A stretch of 64,000 bases of DNA from Rubellimicrobium sp. CFH 75288 (GTDB lineage Bacteria; Pseudomonadota; Alphaproteobacteria; Rhodobacterales; Rhodobacteraceae), in contig NZ_WYDP01000003.1 in NCBI RefSeq assembly GCF_009904055.1, positions 62,001-126,000 of the forward strand, read 5' to 3'. The position numbers were made by a program, and so were the translations under genes. Each line of letters starts with the position of its first letter. Position 1 is the first letter of the stretch. The notes beneath the pieces are model-generated. The model saw only the letters and a list, made by a program, of their open reading frames with translations, ran no database searches and was not told the origin of the DNA. Shown here piece after piece: positions 18,763-31,403 of this stretch.

Positions 18763-19641
18763 ATGCGCGTCTTCTTTACGGGCGGTTCCGGCAAGGCGGG
18801 CCGTCATGCCATTCCGGTCCTGCGCGAGGCGGGAATCGAAGTCACCAACGCCGATCTGGTTCCGCTCCGCCAGGAGGGTGTGCCGGATCTCCGGGTCGAT
18901 CTGACCGACGCCGGCCAGGTGTTCAACGCCATGGCCTCGCCTGCCTCGGCTCTCGACCTCGACCGGACGCCGCGTCCCTACGACGCCGTGGTCCATTTCG
19001 CGGCCGTGCCGTCCATGTTCCTTGCAGCGGAATCCGAGATCTACCGGGTCAACGTGCTCTCCACCTTCAACGTCCTGGACGCGGCCACCAAGCTCGGGAT
19101 CCGCAAGATCGTCCTCGCCTCCTCGGAGACGACCTATGGAATCTGCTTCGCCCAGGGCGAGGTGAAACCGGCCTACCTGCCCGTGGACGAGGACCATCCG
19201 ACCGTTCCGCAGGACAGCTATGCGATGTCCAAGGTCGTCAACGAGGTGACGGCCCGCTCCTTCCAGGCGCGGACAGGCGCGGACATCTACGCCCTGCGCA
19301 TCAACAACGTCATCGAGCCGCACGAGTATCTCGGCTTCGCGCAGCGCTGGCGCGAGCATCCGGAGACGCGGCGGCGCAATGTGTTCGCCTATATCGATGC
19401 CCGGGATCTGGGCCACATGGTGGAGCGCTGCCTGCGGACGGACGGCCTGGGTTATCAGGTCTTCAACGTCTCGAACGACGACACCTCGGTCGGCCTCGAC
19501 AGCCCCGAACTGGCCCGGCGCTTCTATGATGGCGTGCCGTTCCGCAGACCCGTGGAGGGGTTCCAGACCTTCTACAGCAACGACAAGGCCACACGGCTCG
19601 TGGGCTTCACACCGCGGCATGGCTGGAGGGATCTGCCGTGA
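18763..19641 (+). CDS. NAD(P)-dependent epimerase/dehydratase (extended SDR)
   Basis: A 292-residue Rossmann protein: N-terminal FTGGSGKAGR (about 5-14, the GxxGxxG cofactor loop), an acidic residue after the second strand (NADLVP), the SSETTYG segment and the catalytic YAMSK. It resembles UDP-sugar epimerase-type extended SDRs, but the sugar or other substrate is not evident. Its stop overlaps the start of the next gene (ATGA), suggesting a two-gene unit with the oxygenase. Confidence 0.75.
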   Translation: MRVFFTGGSGKAGRHAIPVLREAGIEVTNADLVPLRQEGVPDLRVDLTDAGQVFNAMASPASALDLDRTPRPYDAVVHFAAVPSMFLAAESEIYRVNVLSTFNVLDAATKLGIRKIVLASSETTYGICFAQGEVKPAYLPVDEDHPTVPQDSYAMSKVVNEVTARSFQARTGADIYALRINNVIEPHEYLGFAQRWREHPETRRRNVFAYIDARDLGHMVERCLRTDGLGYQVFNVSNDDTSVGLDSPELARRFYDGVPFRRPVEGFQTFYSNDKATRLVGFTPRHGWRDLP

Positions 19642-20579
19642 GCGGCCTGCGTCGGTGGGACCTGGGCGCGTGGGAAGCGTCGGATGGGGACGAGCGCCTC
19701 GCGCGCGCGGCCGAACTCGACGCCATCTGCCGGGATTCGGGCTTTCTGGTCCTGTCCGGGCACGGCGTTCCTCCCTCTGCCGTCCATGCCGTCCGGCAGG
19801 CTGTGCGATCCTTCTTCGACCAGCCTCCCGAAGCCAAGGCGCGCGTCGCGCCTGCGCCCGGCCAGCCCTATGGGTGGCTCGGACCGGATCGCGAGGCGCT
19901 TGCGCGATCGCGCGGAGAGCAGACGCCCCCGGACCTCAAGGAAAGCTTCAACGGCGGACCGCTCAGCATTCCCGAAGGTATCCCGGACCCTGACGCCTAT
20001 GCGTTCTGCTATGCGCCGACGCCCTGGCCGGAGATCGCCGGCTTCCGCGAGGCCTGGGAGAACTATTACCGGATCATGGACGGCCTGGCCCGCCGGCTGA
20101 TGCGGGCGATGGCAGCCGCCCTGAACCTGCCGGAGGACCATTTCGAGCCCTTCCTGCGGGCTCCGATCTCGGCCCTGCGCGCCTTGCACTACCCGGCGAC
20201 GCCGGACACCATCCTGCCCGGCCAGCAGCGCGCGGGCGCGCATACCGATTACGGCTCGCTCACCATCCTTCTGCCCGGAGAGGGATCGCGCGGTCTGGAG
20301 ATCCGCTCGCCCTCCGGACAATGGGAGGAGGTGATCGCGCCGCCGGGCTGCCTGGTCGTCAACATCGGGGACCTGATGGCGCGATGGACTGCCGGCCGCT
20401 GGGTGTCCACGCTCCACCGCGTCGTTGCCCATCCCGGCCAGCCCCCCCGGGACTCGCTGGCCTTCTTCCATCAGCCCGACTGGCAGGCCGAGATCAGGCC
20501 CCTCGACAGTGCTTCCACCGATCCGCCGGTCCGGTCAGGGCCCTACCTGATGGCGAAGTTCCGCGCGGCCGGAGCCTGA
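19638..20579 (+). CDS. 2-oxoglutarate/Fe(II)-dependent oxygenase (isopenicillin-N-synthase family)
   Basis: A 313-residue oxygenase with the N-terminal DIOX-type segment (GFLVLSGHGVPPSAV) and the C-terminal double-stranded helix core. The Fe ligands are visible as HTD (about 201-203) and the distal His in LHRVV (about 260); the 2-oxoglutarate-binding Arg is in PPRDSLAFF (about 271). Substrate unknown. It overlaps the SDR gene upstream, so the pair may modify the same small molecule (inference). Confidence 0.8.
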   Translation: MSGLRRWDLGAWEASDGDERLARAAELDAICRDSGFLVLSGHGVPPSAVHAVRQAVRSFFDQPPEAKARVAPAPGQPYGWLGPDREALARSRGEQTPPDLKESFNGGPLSIPEGIPDPDAYAFCYAPTPWPEIAGFREAWENYYRIMDGLARRLMRAMAAALNLPEDHFEPFLRAPISALRALHYPATPDTILPGQQRAGAHTDYGSLTILLPGEGSRGLEIRSPSGQWEEVIAPPGCLVVNIGDLMARWTAGRWVSTLHRVVAHPGQPPRDSLAFFHQPDWQAEIRPLDSASTDPPVRSGPYLMAKFRAAGA

Positions 20580-20620
20580 GCGGTTGCCGCCATGCCCCCG
20601 AGCCCGGTAGGGCAGGGGAC

Positions 20621-21259
20621 ATGAGAGCTTGGTCCGCCCTTCTGGTCCTGCTGCCGGTGGCAGCGACGGCTCACCCTCATGTCTTCGTGGACAGCCGGAT
20701 GGAGGTCGTCCTGCGGGACGGTGCCGTGACGGCAGTACGGCTCACCTGGACCTATGACGCCTTCTTTTCCCTCATGCTGACGGAGGATCTCGGGCTCGAT
20801 CCCGACGGCGACGGTGTTCTGACGGCGACGGAACTGGACATGCTTGCCGCCACGATCCTCGACTGGCCGCCCGAGTTCGGAGGGGATCTGGTGGTCAGCC
20901 GCGGCGGCGAGGAGGTCGCCCTCGGCCCCCGGCAGGATCACCGGCTGGACTTCGTCGATGGCCGGATGGTCGAGACGCATCTGCGACCTCTGGCCGCCCC
21001 GCTTCTGGCCGATCTGCCCGTGACGATCGAGAACTTCGATCCCTACTACTACGTCTCGTATACCGTTCATCCCGAGGTGATCCTGCATGGGGCAGAGGGT
21101 TGCGCGATGCGCCACGTCCCTGCCGATCCTCTCGCCGCCCAGGCGGAGATCGACCGCCTCTGGCAGGGCCTCGACATCGCCAATGCTCCGCCGGAGGTGA
21201 CGCTGCCGCCTGTCGGCTATGCCTTTGCTGATCGGGTGGAAATCCTGTGCGGGGCTTGA
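20621..21259 (+). CDS. DUF1007 periplasmic protein with EF-hand-like loop
   Basis: A 212-residue exported protein with a signal peptide (MRAWSALLVLLPVAATA) followed by HPHVFVD, the typical DUF1007 N-terminus. At about 60-71 the stretch DPDGDGVLTATE matches a canonical EF-hand calcium loop. DUF1007 proteins usually sit beside NicO-family metal transporters, as here, where the next gene starts 13 bases before this stop; a periplasmic metal-binding helper role is inferred. The metal is not known. Confidence 0.75.
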   Translation: MRAWSALLVLLPVAATAHPHVFVDSRMEVVLRDGAVTAVRLTWTYDAFFSLMLTEDLGLDPDGDGVLTATELDMLAATILDWPPEFGGDLVVSRGGEEVALGPRQDHRLDFVDGRMVETHLRPLAAPLLADLPVTIENFDPYYYVSYTVHPEVILHGAEGCAMRHVPADPLAAQAEIDRLWQGLDIANAPPEVTLPPVGYAFADRVEILCGA

Positions 21260-22173
21260 CGGTGTTCCTCGCCCTCGCGGCGCTCGCGGCGGCTGTCTGG
21301 CTGTGGGGGCTGGGCGGTGCGGACCGGCTCGCCTTCCGGGCGGCACAGGCGCAGCGCGAGGTGCAGGAGGCGATGGCATTCGCGTTGCGCGGCCTGCGGG
21401 CGGGCGAGGCGGGTGCGCTCCTGACACTCTGGGGTCTCTGCTTCGGATACGGGTTCCTTCATGCCGCGGGGCCGGGGCACGGCAAGTTCGTGATCGGCGC
21501 CATGGGACTGGGCCGCCGCATTCCTGCGGGGCGCCTTGTCGCCCTAGCTCTGGCCTCGTCGATGGCGCAGGCGGTCACGGCCGTGGCCCTGGTCGGGGCG
21601 GGTGTGCTCCTGCTCGGCTGGACGCAGGACCGGATGCAGCTCTTTGCCGATCACGGTCTGACGATCCTGAGCGCCTTCCTGATCGGCGGAGTCGGCCTGT
21701 GGCTGCTGTGGCGCGGGGGGCGCGGGCTGCACCGGCTGGCCGCACCCTCCCATCGTGCCGCACACCGCGCCTCCGGAGGGTCGCACCATCATCACGGACC
21801 TCATGTCTGCGCGAGTTGCGGGCATGCCCATGGCCCCAGTGCCGAGCAGGTCATGAGGGCGACCAACTGGAAGGAGGCGCTGGCGGTCGTCGGGGCCGTG
21901 GCGGCCCGGCCCTGCACCGGCGCCCTGTTCCTTCTGGTTCTGACCTGGCGCATGGGGATCTTCGCCGCCGGGATCGGCGGAGCCTTTGCGATGGCACTGG
22001 GGACGGCCACGGTCACCGTGGCCATTGCGGCAGGTGCGGCGGCCATTCGCGAGGGGGCCTTCCTCCACGTTGTCCGCGGCCCCGGCGCCGCACGGGTGCT
22101 GGGTGTGGCCGAGATGCTGGCAGGATTGCTCGTCCTCGCCATCGCGGTCGCTCTTCTGCGCCAGGCCGTCTGA
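21247..22173 (+). CDS. Nickel/cobalt transporter, NicO/RcnA family
   Basis: A 308-residue polytopic membrane protein of the NicO superfamily. The metal-site motif HAAGPGHGK is at about 75-83 and ARPCTGAL lies in a later segment. A cytoplasmic or periplasmic loop is rich in His and Cys (SHHHHGPHVCASCGHAHG), a probable metal-sensing or metal-delivery loop. GTG start at 21247 overlaps the DUF1007 gene. By family it is most likely an efflux or homeostasis system for Ni, Co or a similar divalent metal. Confidence 0.82.
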   Translation: MRGLTVFLALAALAAAVWLWGLGGADRLAFRAAQAQREVQEAMAFALRGLRAGEAGALLTLWGLCFGYGFLHAAGPGHGKFVIGAMGLGRRIPAGRLVALALASSMAQAVTAVALVGAGVLLLGWTQDRMQLFADHGLTILSAFLIGGVGLWLLWRGGRGLHRLAAPSHRAAHRASGGSHHHHGPHVCASCGHAHGPSAEQVMRATNWKEALAVVGAVAARPCTGALFLLVLTWRMGIFAAGIGGAFAMALGTATVTVAIAAGAAAIREGAFLHVVRGPGAARVLGVAEMLAGLLVLAIAVALLRQAV

Positions 22174-22204
22174 GCCGCTCTGGACCCGGGGCTCCGCTGC
22201 GTCT

Positions 22205-23599
22205 ATGTCGGGCGGCATGACCAGCACGCTCGCCCCCGACCGGGCCCCGGCCGTCGGCTTCGGGGGACATGCCCGCGCCCTGATGGGGCTGGCAGGGCCG
22301 CTGATCCTGTCGAACCTTGCAGGGTTTGCCATCGGGATCACCGACATCGTCCTCATGGGGTGGTACGATGTCGTGGGACTGGCCGGGATGGTCCTCGCGC
22401 ATTCGCTGTTCTTCATCGTGTTTCTGACCGGCTCGGGCTTCGCGATCGCGGTGATGCCGCTGGTGGCCACCGCTGCCATCGAGGGCCGCGAGGGCGATGT
22501 CCGCCGCGTGACCCGGATGGGGCTGTGGCTGTCGCTCGGCTATTGCGCGCTGGCCATCCCTGTTCTTCTGCTGGCGGAGCCGTTCTTTCTGCTAATCGGT
22601 CAGGACCCGGCGGTTGCGGCCGAGGCCGGCCTCTACCTGCGCATCGGGGGTTGGGCCCTGCTGCCGGCTCTCGTGATCGCGGTGATGCGGTCGTTCCTGT
22701 CCGCGCTCGAGCGCACCTCCGTGCTCCTCTGGGTGACTGTCGCCATGGCGGTGCTCAACGCGATCTGGGCGTATGCCCTGATCTTCGGAGCCTGGGGTCT
22801 GCCGCGGATGGGGATCGCCGGCGCGGGCTGGGCCGCGCTCCTCACAAACCTGGCCGGGGCGGTCGCGCTCCTCGCCTACGGCGTCTGGCGGCTGCCCCAT
22901 TATCGCCTGCTGCAGCGGCTCTGGCGGCCCGACTGGCCGATCCTGCTGCGGGTCGCGCGCATCGGCTGGCCCATCGGCGGGCAGCTTCTGGCCGAGGTCG
23001 GGCTCTTCGCCAGTTCGGCGGCCATGGTGGGCTGGATCGGGCCGGTCCAGCTCGCCGCGCACGGGATCGCGATGCAGCTCGCCTCGCTCGCCTTCATGGT
23101 GCATCTGGGGTTGTCTCAGGCGGCCACCGTGCGGACCGGGCAGGCCGTGGGACGCAGCGACCGGGTCGGGATGCGCCAGGGCGCCGTGGCGGCGGTGACC
23201 CTGTCGGGCGCCTTCGCCCTTCTGACGAGCGCGCTGTTCCTGCTCTGGCCCCGTGACCTCATCGGGCTGTTCGTGCGACCGGACGATCCGGCCCGGGCGG
23301 AGGTGATCGCGGTGGGCGCCATGCTTCTGGCCTTTGCCGCCCTGTTCCAGCTCTTCGATGGGGCGCAGATCGTCGCCATGGGCCTGCTGCGCGGCATCCA
23401 GGACACCGCCATCCCCCTGGCGATCGCCGCGCTCAGCTACTGGGGCATCGGGCTGACTGCGGCCTATGTTCTGGGCTTCGTCGCCGATCTGGCCGAGATC
23501 GGGGTCTGGCTCGGTCTCGTCATCGGTCTTGTCGCGGCATCGGTTCTGCTTCTGCTGCGATTTGCCGCGCTGTCCCGTCTTCCGGAAGGACGAGTCTGA
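22205..23599 (+). CDS. MATE-family multidrug efflux transporter
   Basis: About 464 residues with twelve predicted transmembrane segments in two homologous halves and MATE-typical stretches (LAGPLILSNLAGFAIGITD at the start, GMRQGAVAAV between the halves). It exports cationic compounds by Na+ or H+ antiport in characterised members. Starts at 22205 or 22217 are both possible; neither has a strong ribosome-binding site. The stop overlaps the start of the DedA gene by one base. Confidence 0.85.
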   Translation: MSGGMTSTLAPDRAPAVGFGGHARALMGLAGPLILSNLAGFAIGITDIVLMGWYDVVGLAGMVLAHSLFFIVFLTGSGFAIAVMPLVATAAIEGREGDVRRVTRMGLWLSLGYCALAIPVLLLAEPFFLLIGQDPAVAAEAGLYLRIGGWALLPALVIAVMRSFLSALERTSVLLWVTVAMAVLNAIWAYALIFGAWGLPRMGIAGAGWAALLTNLAGAVALLAYGVWRLPHYRLLQRLWRPDWPILLRVARIGWPIGGQLLAEVGLFASSAAMVGWIGPVQLAAHGIAMQLASLAFMVHLGLSQAATVRTGQAVGRSDRVGMRQGAVAAVTLSGAFALLTSALFLLWPRDLIGLFVRPDDPARAEVIAVGAMLLAFAALFQLFDGAQIVAMGLLRGIQDTAIPLAIAALSYWGIGLTAAYVLGFVADLAEIGVWLGLVIGLVAASVLLLLRFAALSRLPEGRV

Positions 23600-24210
23600 T
23601 GTTCGACTTCATCACGAACTGGATGGAGCAGGGCGGCCTGTTGGCGGTGGCCGGTCTCATGCTGCTCGAGAACCTGTTTCCGCCCATCCCGTCCGAACTG
23701 GTGATGCCGCTGGCCGGATACCTGGCCGCGACCGGGGCGATGGGGCTGGTGGCCGTCATTGTCGCCGGGACCTTCGGGGCGGTGCTGGGTGCGCTGTTCT
23801 GGTATGGTCTGGCGCGGAGCTGGGGCGAGCTGCGCTTCATGCGGTTCGTGGACCGTTGGGGTTTCCTTCTGACCATCACCCCCGATGAGGCCCGACGCGC
23901 CGTTCTCTGGTTCCGCCGATACGGCGCCGCAGCCGTGTTCCTGGGACGGATGGTGCCGACCGTGAGGACGCTCATCTCCATCCCTGCCGGGATCGTCGCG
24001 ATGCCCCTGCTGCCGTTTCTGCTCTACACCGCAGCAGGCGCGTCGATCTGGACGGCGGGGCTGGCCGTGGCTGGATGGCTGCTCGGGTCCCAGTACGCGC
24101 TGGTCGAGGATTATGTAGACCCCTTCGCGGCTCTTGTCCTGTTCGTCGCCGCCGTCGTGTATGTCTATCGCGTCGGCCGTGCGCTGTGGCTGCGCCGCCG
24201 GGCGCGATGA
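23599..24210 (+). CDS. DedA-family membrane protein
   Basis: A 203-residue polytopic protein of the DedA/SNARE-associated family: LLENLFPPIPSEL near the N-terminus and GRMVPTVRTLISIPAG in the middle, both hallmarks. Characterised DedA members act in lipid-carrier recycling (undecaprenyl phosphate) or membrane homeostasis. It starts in the stop codon of the MATE gene, so it is probably co-transcribed with it. Confidence 0.85.
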   Translation: MFDFITNWMEQGGLLAVAGLMLLENLFPPIPSELVMPLAGYLAATGAMGLVAVIVAGTFGAVLGALFWYGLARSWGELRFMRFVDRWGFLLTITPDEARRAVLWFRRYGAAAVFLGRMVPTVRTLISIPAGIVAMPLLPFLLYTAAGASIWTAGLAVAGWLLGSQYALVEDYVDPFAALVLFVAAVVYVYRVGRALWLRRRAR

Positions 24211-24214
24211 GGGC

Positions 24215-28630
<4,416 letters not shown>

Positions 28631-28676
28631 GCGACGACTTGGAGGTCGGAGCGCCGGCGGCGCTCCGCCATGGTTA

Positions 28677-29600
28677 TCATTCGGCCGCGTTGGCCTGGGT
28701 GACGAGCCTGGCCGGAACGAAGATCACCTTCTCGCGCAGATCCTCCCCCGCGAGCAGGCGCGCGGTCGCGTCCGCCACCGCCCGGCCGATCCCCTCGAAG
28801 TCCTGCGCGACGGAGGCCTCGAAGGGACCCCCGGCGGCGATCGCCTCGCGCGCCTGCGGATTGGCGTCGATGCCGGTGATGACGATCCCTTCGTCGGCGC
28901 GGCCGGCATCCTCGATGGCCTGGAGCGCCCCAAGCGCCGGCTGGTCCCAGGCCGCCCAGACCGCGTCGATGGACCCGGGCTCCGGGTTGGCGGCCAGAAT
29001 GGCTTCCATGCGCGCGCGGCTGTCGGCGATCCCGCCGTCCTGAACGTCCGGCGTGACGCGGTCGATCACCTCGATGTCGGGATGATTGGCGAAGATGGCG
29101 TCGGCGATCACACCCCTCTGCTGGACAGGCGGGAAGGGGTCGAAGACGAACATGACCACGCGGCCCGATCCATTCAGCCGGTTGACCACATAGGCGGCCG
29201 TCTCCGCGGCCATGGCGTAGCCGTTGGAGGTCACGTTGGTGGCGAGCAGCGGGTGGGCGCCCGCATCCATGCCGATGACCGGAATGCCGGCGGCCTGCGC
29301 CTCGATCAGTCCCGCCTCGACCTGCGCGGGATCGACATTGATGACGATCGCATCGACGCCCTGGGTCGCGGCATCCTCCAGCCGCGACACGACGGCCGCG
29401 ATGTCGCCGGCGGTGTCCACCACATTCACCTGCCAGCCACGTGCCTCGGCCTCGGCCCGGAAGCCGTCGAGATAGAATTGCGTGCCCGGCTGCGCCAGAT
29501 AGGGTGTGATGACCGTCACGCGCTCCTGCGCCGTCGCGGCCGACGCGCCTGCTGCCAGAGCCGCCGCCAGGGTCCAGCCAGTCCACCGATGTGACGTCAT
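28677..29600 (-). CDS. Periplasmic sugar-binding protein (RbsB-like)
   Basis: A 307-residue type 1 periplasmic binding protein with a signal peptide (MTSHRWTGWTLAAALAAGAS, cut after AATA). The mature fold is recognisable from VTVITPYLAQPGTQFYLDGF and the DAIVINVDP strand-loop typical of ribose-type binding proteins. It delivers the sugar to the two following gene products. I chose the ATG at 29600 because the signal peptide starts there and AGGGGAGAAG precedes it; an upstream in-frame ATG at 29663 lacks this. Confidence 0.88.
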   Translation of the reverse strand: MTSHRWTGWTLAAALAAGASAATAQERVTVITPYLAQPGTQFYLDGFRAEAEARGWQVNVVDTAGDIAAVVSRLEDAATQGVDAIVINVDPAQVEAGLIEAQAAGIPVIGMDAGAHPLLATNVTSNGYAMAAETAAYVVNRLNGSGRVVMFVFDPFPPVQQRGVIADAIFANHPDIEVIDRVTPDVQDGGIADSRARMEAILAANPEPGSIDAVWAAWDQPALGALQAIEDAGRADEGIVITGIDANPQAREAIAAGGPFEASVAQDFEGIGRAVADATARLLAGEDLREKVIFVPARLVTQANAAE

Positions 29601-29678
29601 CTTCTCCCCTCCCGTCCGCACGGCCCCCCCGGCCGGCGCGCGGACTGTAGCGGGGCTTTGCAAGGAAAGGCCAGACCT

Positions 29679-31142
29679 TCAGAGCGTGCGCCGCGACAGG
29701 ACCTTGTTCAGCGGCCGCAATGCCTCCCAGGCGGGCCTGTAGAGGTCGAACAGTTCGGCGTGACGCGCCGCCCGGATGGGATCGGGCTCGAAGGTCCGGT
29801 CCCATCGCACCAGATCGCGCACGCCCTCCCGGACGCCCGGGCGCAGGCCCGCCGCGACGGCCGCCAGGACGGCCGCGCCCGTCAGTCCTGTATCCGCGAC
29901 CGCCGCCCGACGCAGGGACCGACCCATCACGTCCGCGCGGACCTGTGCCCAGACATCCGACCGGAAACCTCCGCCCCCGCAGAGGAGGGTCTCCGCCCGC
30001 CGGCCGGTCGAGCGGTCGAGGGCCTCGACCAGCAGCCGGGCCGAGAGTGCGACTCCGATCATGACGCCGAGCACGAGGGCTTCGCGGCCCGTCCCAGCGT
30101 CCAGCCCCAGAAAGGCCCCGCGCGCCTCCGGATCCCAGAGCGGCGCCCGCTCGCCGGCCAGGTGCGGCAGAAACAGGGGTGCCGCAAGGTCCGGTCCTGC
30201 CGCTTCCACCGACGCGATGAGGGCGTCGGGCGAGGACTCCAGCACCCGCGAGAGCCACAGGAGCGACGCCCCCCCGGATTGCGTCGGACCAGCATGGACG
30301 CGAAGCCCCCAGAGCGGCGGAAAGACGAGGATTCCCGCCTCGCCGCTCGGCGTGTCGGCGGCGGCGGCGAGCACTTCGCTCGTGCCCGAGAGCCAGAGCG
30401 CGTCGCCGTCCTCGCTCAGGCCCGCCCCCAGAAAACCGGCCCAGGCATCCATGATCCCGACCGCCACGGGAACCGAGCGGCCGTCGAGCCGCGCTTCTCC
30501 GGCCACGGCCTCCGGGCTCCGCAGCGGCGGCAGGCGTTCGGAAGCGCCCGGCACCAGGGCGAGAAGGTCGTCCGGATAGCGCAGGTCGCTGCCGACGAGC
30601 CCGATATGGGAGAACGGATCGCTCAGCCGTTCTCCCGTCAGGGCCAGCAGAAGGACATCCTTGGGCAGCAGCACCGAGGCGGTCCGATCCCAGATCTCCG
30701 GCTGGTGCCGTCCCACCCAAGCCATGCGGGCCAAGGCATGGCTGGCATCGATTCCCATCGGCGTGCCCCACCACCGCACCCGATCCTCCCGGGCGATCCG
30801 GGCATCCAGCGAGGCCGCCTCCTCTGCGGCGCGGGTATCCTGCCACAGGATGGCCGGCGCCAGAGCCCGTCCGTGCCGATCCACGAAGACATGGGTGTTG
30901 ACCTGCGAGGTGATCCCGATGGCCGCCACGTCGCCGAGCAGCCCCTGGGCGCGCAGGCCCGCAAAGGCGGTCTCCATCGCCCGGCGCCACTCGTCCGCGT
31001 CCTGCTCGACCACGCCGCCCAGGCGACGGTGCAAGGTCAGGGGAAGCGTGGCCCCCGTCACAAGCCGGCCGTCGGGTTCGAACAGCCCCCATTTCAGGGC
31101 CGATGTCCCGAGGTCAAAGGCCAGGATCCGCTCGCCCGCCAT
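29679..31142 (-). CDS. FGGY-family carbohydrate kinase (xylulokinase-like)
   Basis: A 487-residue kinase of the FGGY family: N-terminal phosphate loop DLGTSALKWGLFEPDG, central WQDTRA and C-terminal ATP-site GGGGFRSDVWAQ. Family members phosphorylate xylulose, ribulose, gluconate or glycerol. The overall form is closest to xylulokinase. It is the first gene of the sugar-uptake group and probably phosphorylates the imported sugar after isomerisation, but no isomerase is nearby. The ATG at 31142 (MAGERILAF) begins the conserved domain. Confidence 0.8.
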   Translation of the reverse strand: MAGERILAFDLGTSALKWGLFEPDGRLVTGATLPLTLHRRLGGVVEQDADEWRRAMETAFAGLRAQGLLGDVAAIGITSQVNTHVFVDRHGRALAPAILWQDTRAAEEAASLDARIAREDRVRWWGTPMGIDASHALARMAWVGRHQPEIWDRTASVLLPKDVLLLALTGERLSDPFSHIGLVGSDLRYPDDLLALVPGASERLPPLRSPEAVAGEARLDGRSVPVAVGIMDAWAGFLGAGLSEDGDALWLSGTSEVLAAAADTPSGEAGILVFPPLWGLRVHAGPTQSGGASLLWLSRVLESSPDALIASVEAAGPDLAAPLFLPHLAGERAPLWDPEARGAFLGLDAGTGREALVLGVMIGVALSARLLVEALDRSTGRRAETLLCGGGGFRSDVWAQVRADVMGRSLRRAAVADTGLTGAAVLAAVAAGLRPGVREGVRDLVRWDRTFEPDPIRAARHAELFDLYRPAWEALRPLNKVLSRRTL

Positions 31143-31213
31143 CGCATCCCCCCCGTTTCGCGGATGCGGGTCAAGCATTGCCCGGACGTGGGCGCAAGGG
31201 GCTGCGGGGCGAT

Positions 31214-31288
31214 TGGAGCGGGCGAAGGGATTCGAACCCTCGACCCCAACCTTGGCAAGGTTGTGCTCTACCCCTGAGCTACACCCGC
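31214..31288 (-). tRNA. tRNA-Gly (anticodon GCC)
   Basis: Reading the minus strand gives a 75-base cloverleaf: acceptor GCGGGTG pairing with CGCCCGC, a D arm GCTC/GAGC, anticodon stem CAACC/GGTTG around TTGCCAA (anticodon GCC), a T arm GAGGG/CCCTT with TTCGAAT, discriminator T and an encoded CCA end. It reads glycine codons GGC and GGT. It sits between pyc and the sugar kinase. Confidence 0.96.
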
Positions 31289-31403
31289 CCGCTCCGTGGA
31301 GGGCTATCTAGCCGGAGCTGCGGGCGGCCGCAAGGGGGGTGGCTCTCCCTCCTGCGCGGACCTTGCGCCATTCGGAACCCCACGGTCGGCAAGCCCTCCT
31401 CCG

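Noticed and set aside
31214-31288. tRNA-Gly gene as an integration site for a mobile element
   Set aside because: No integrase, direct repeat of the tRNA end or foreign-looking composition is present on either side.
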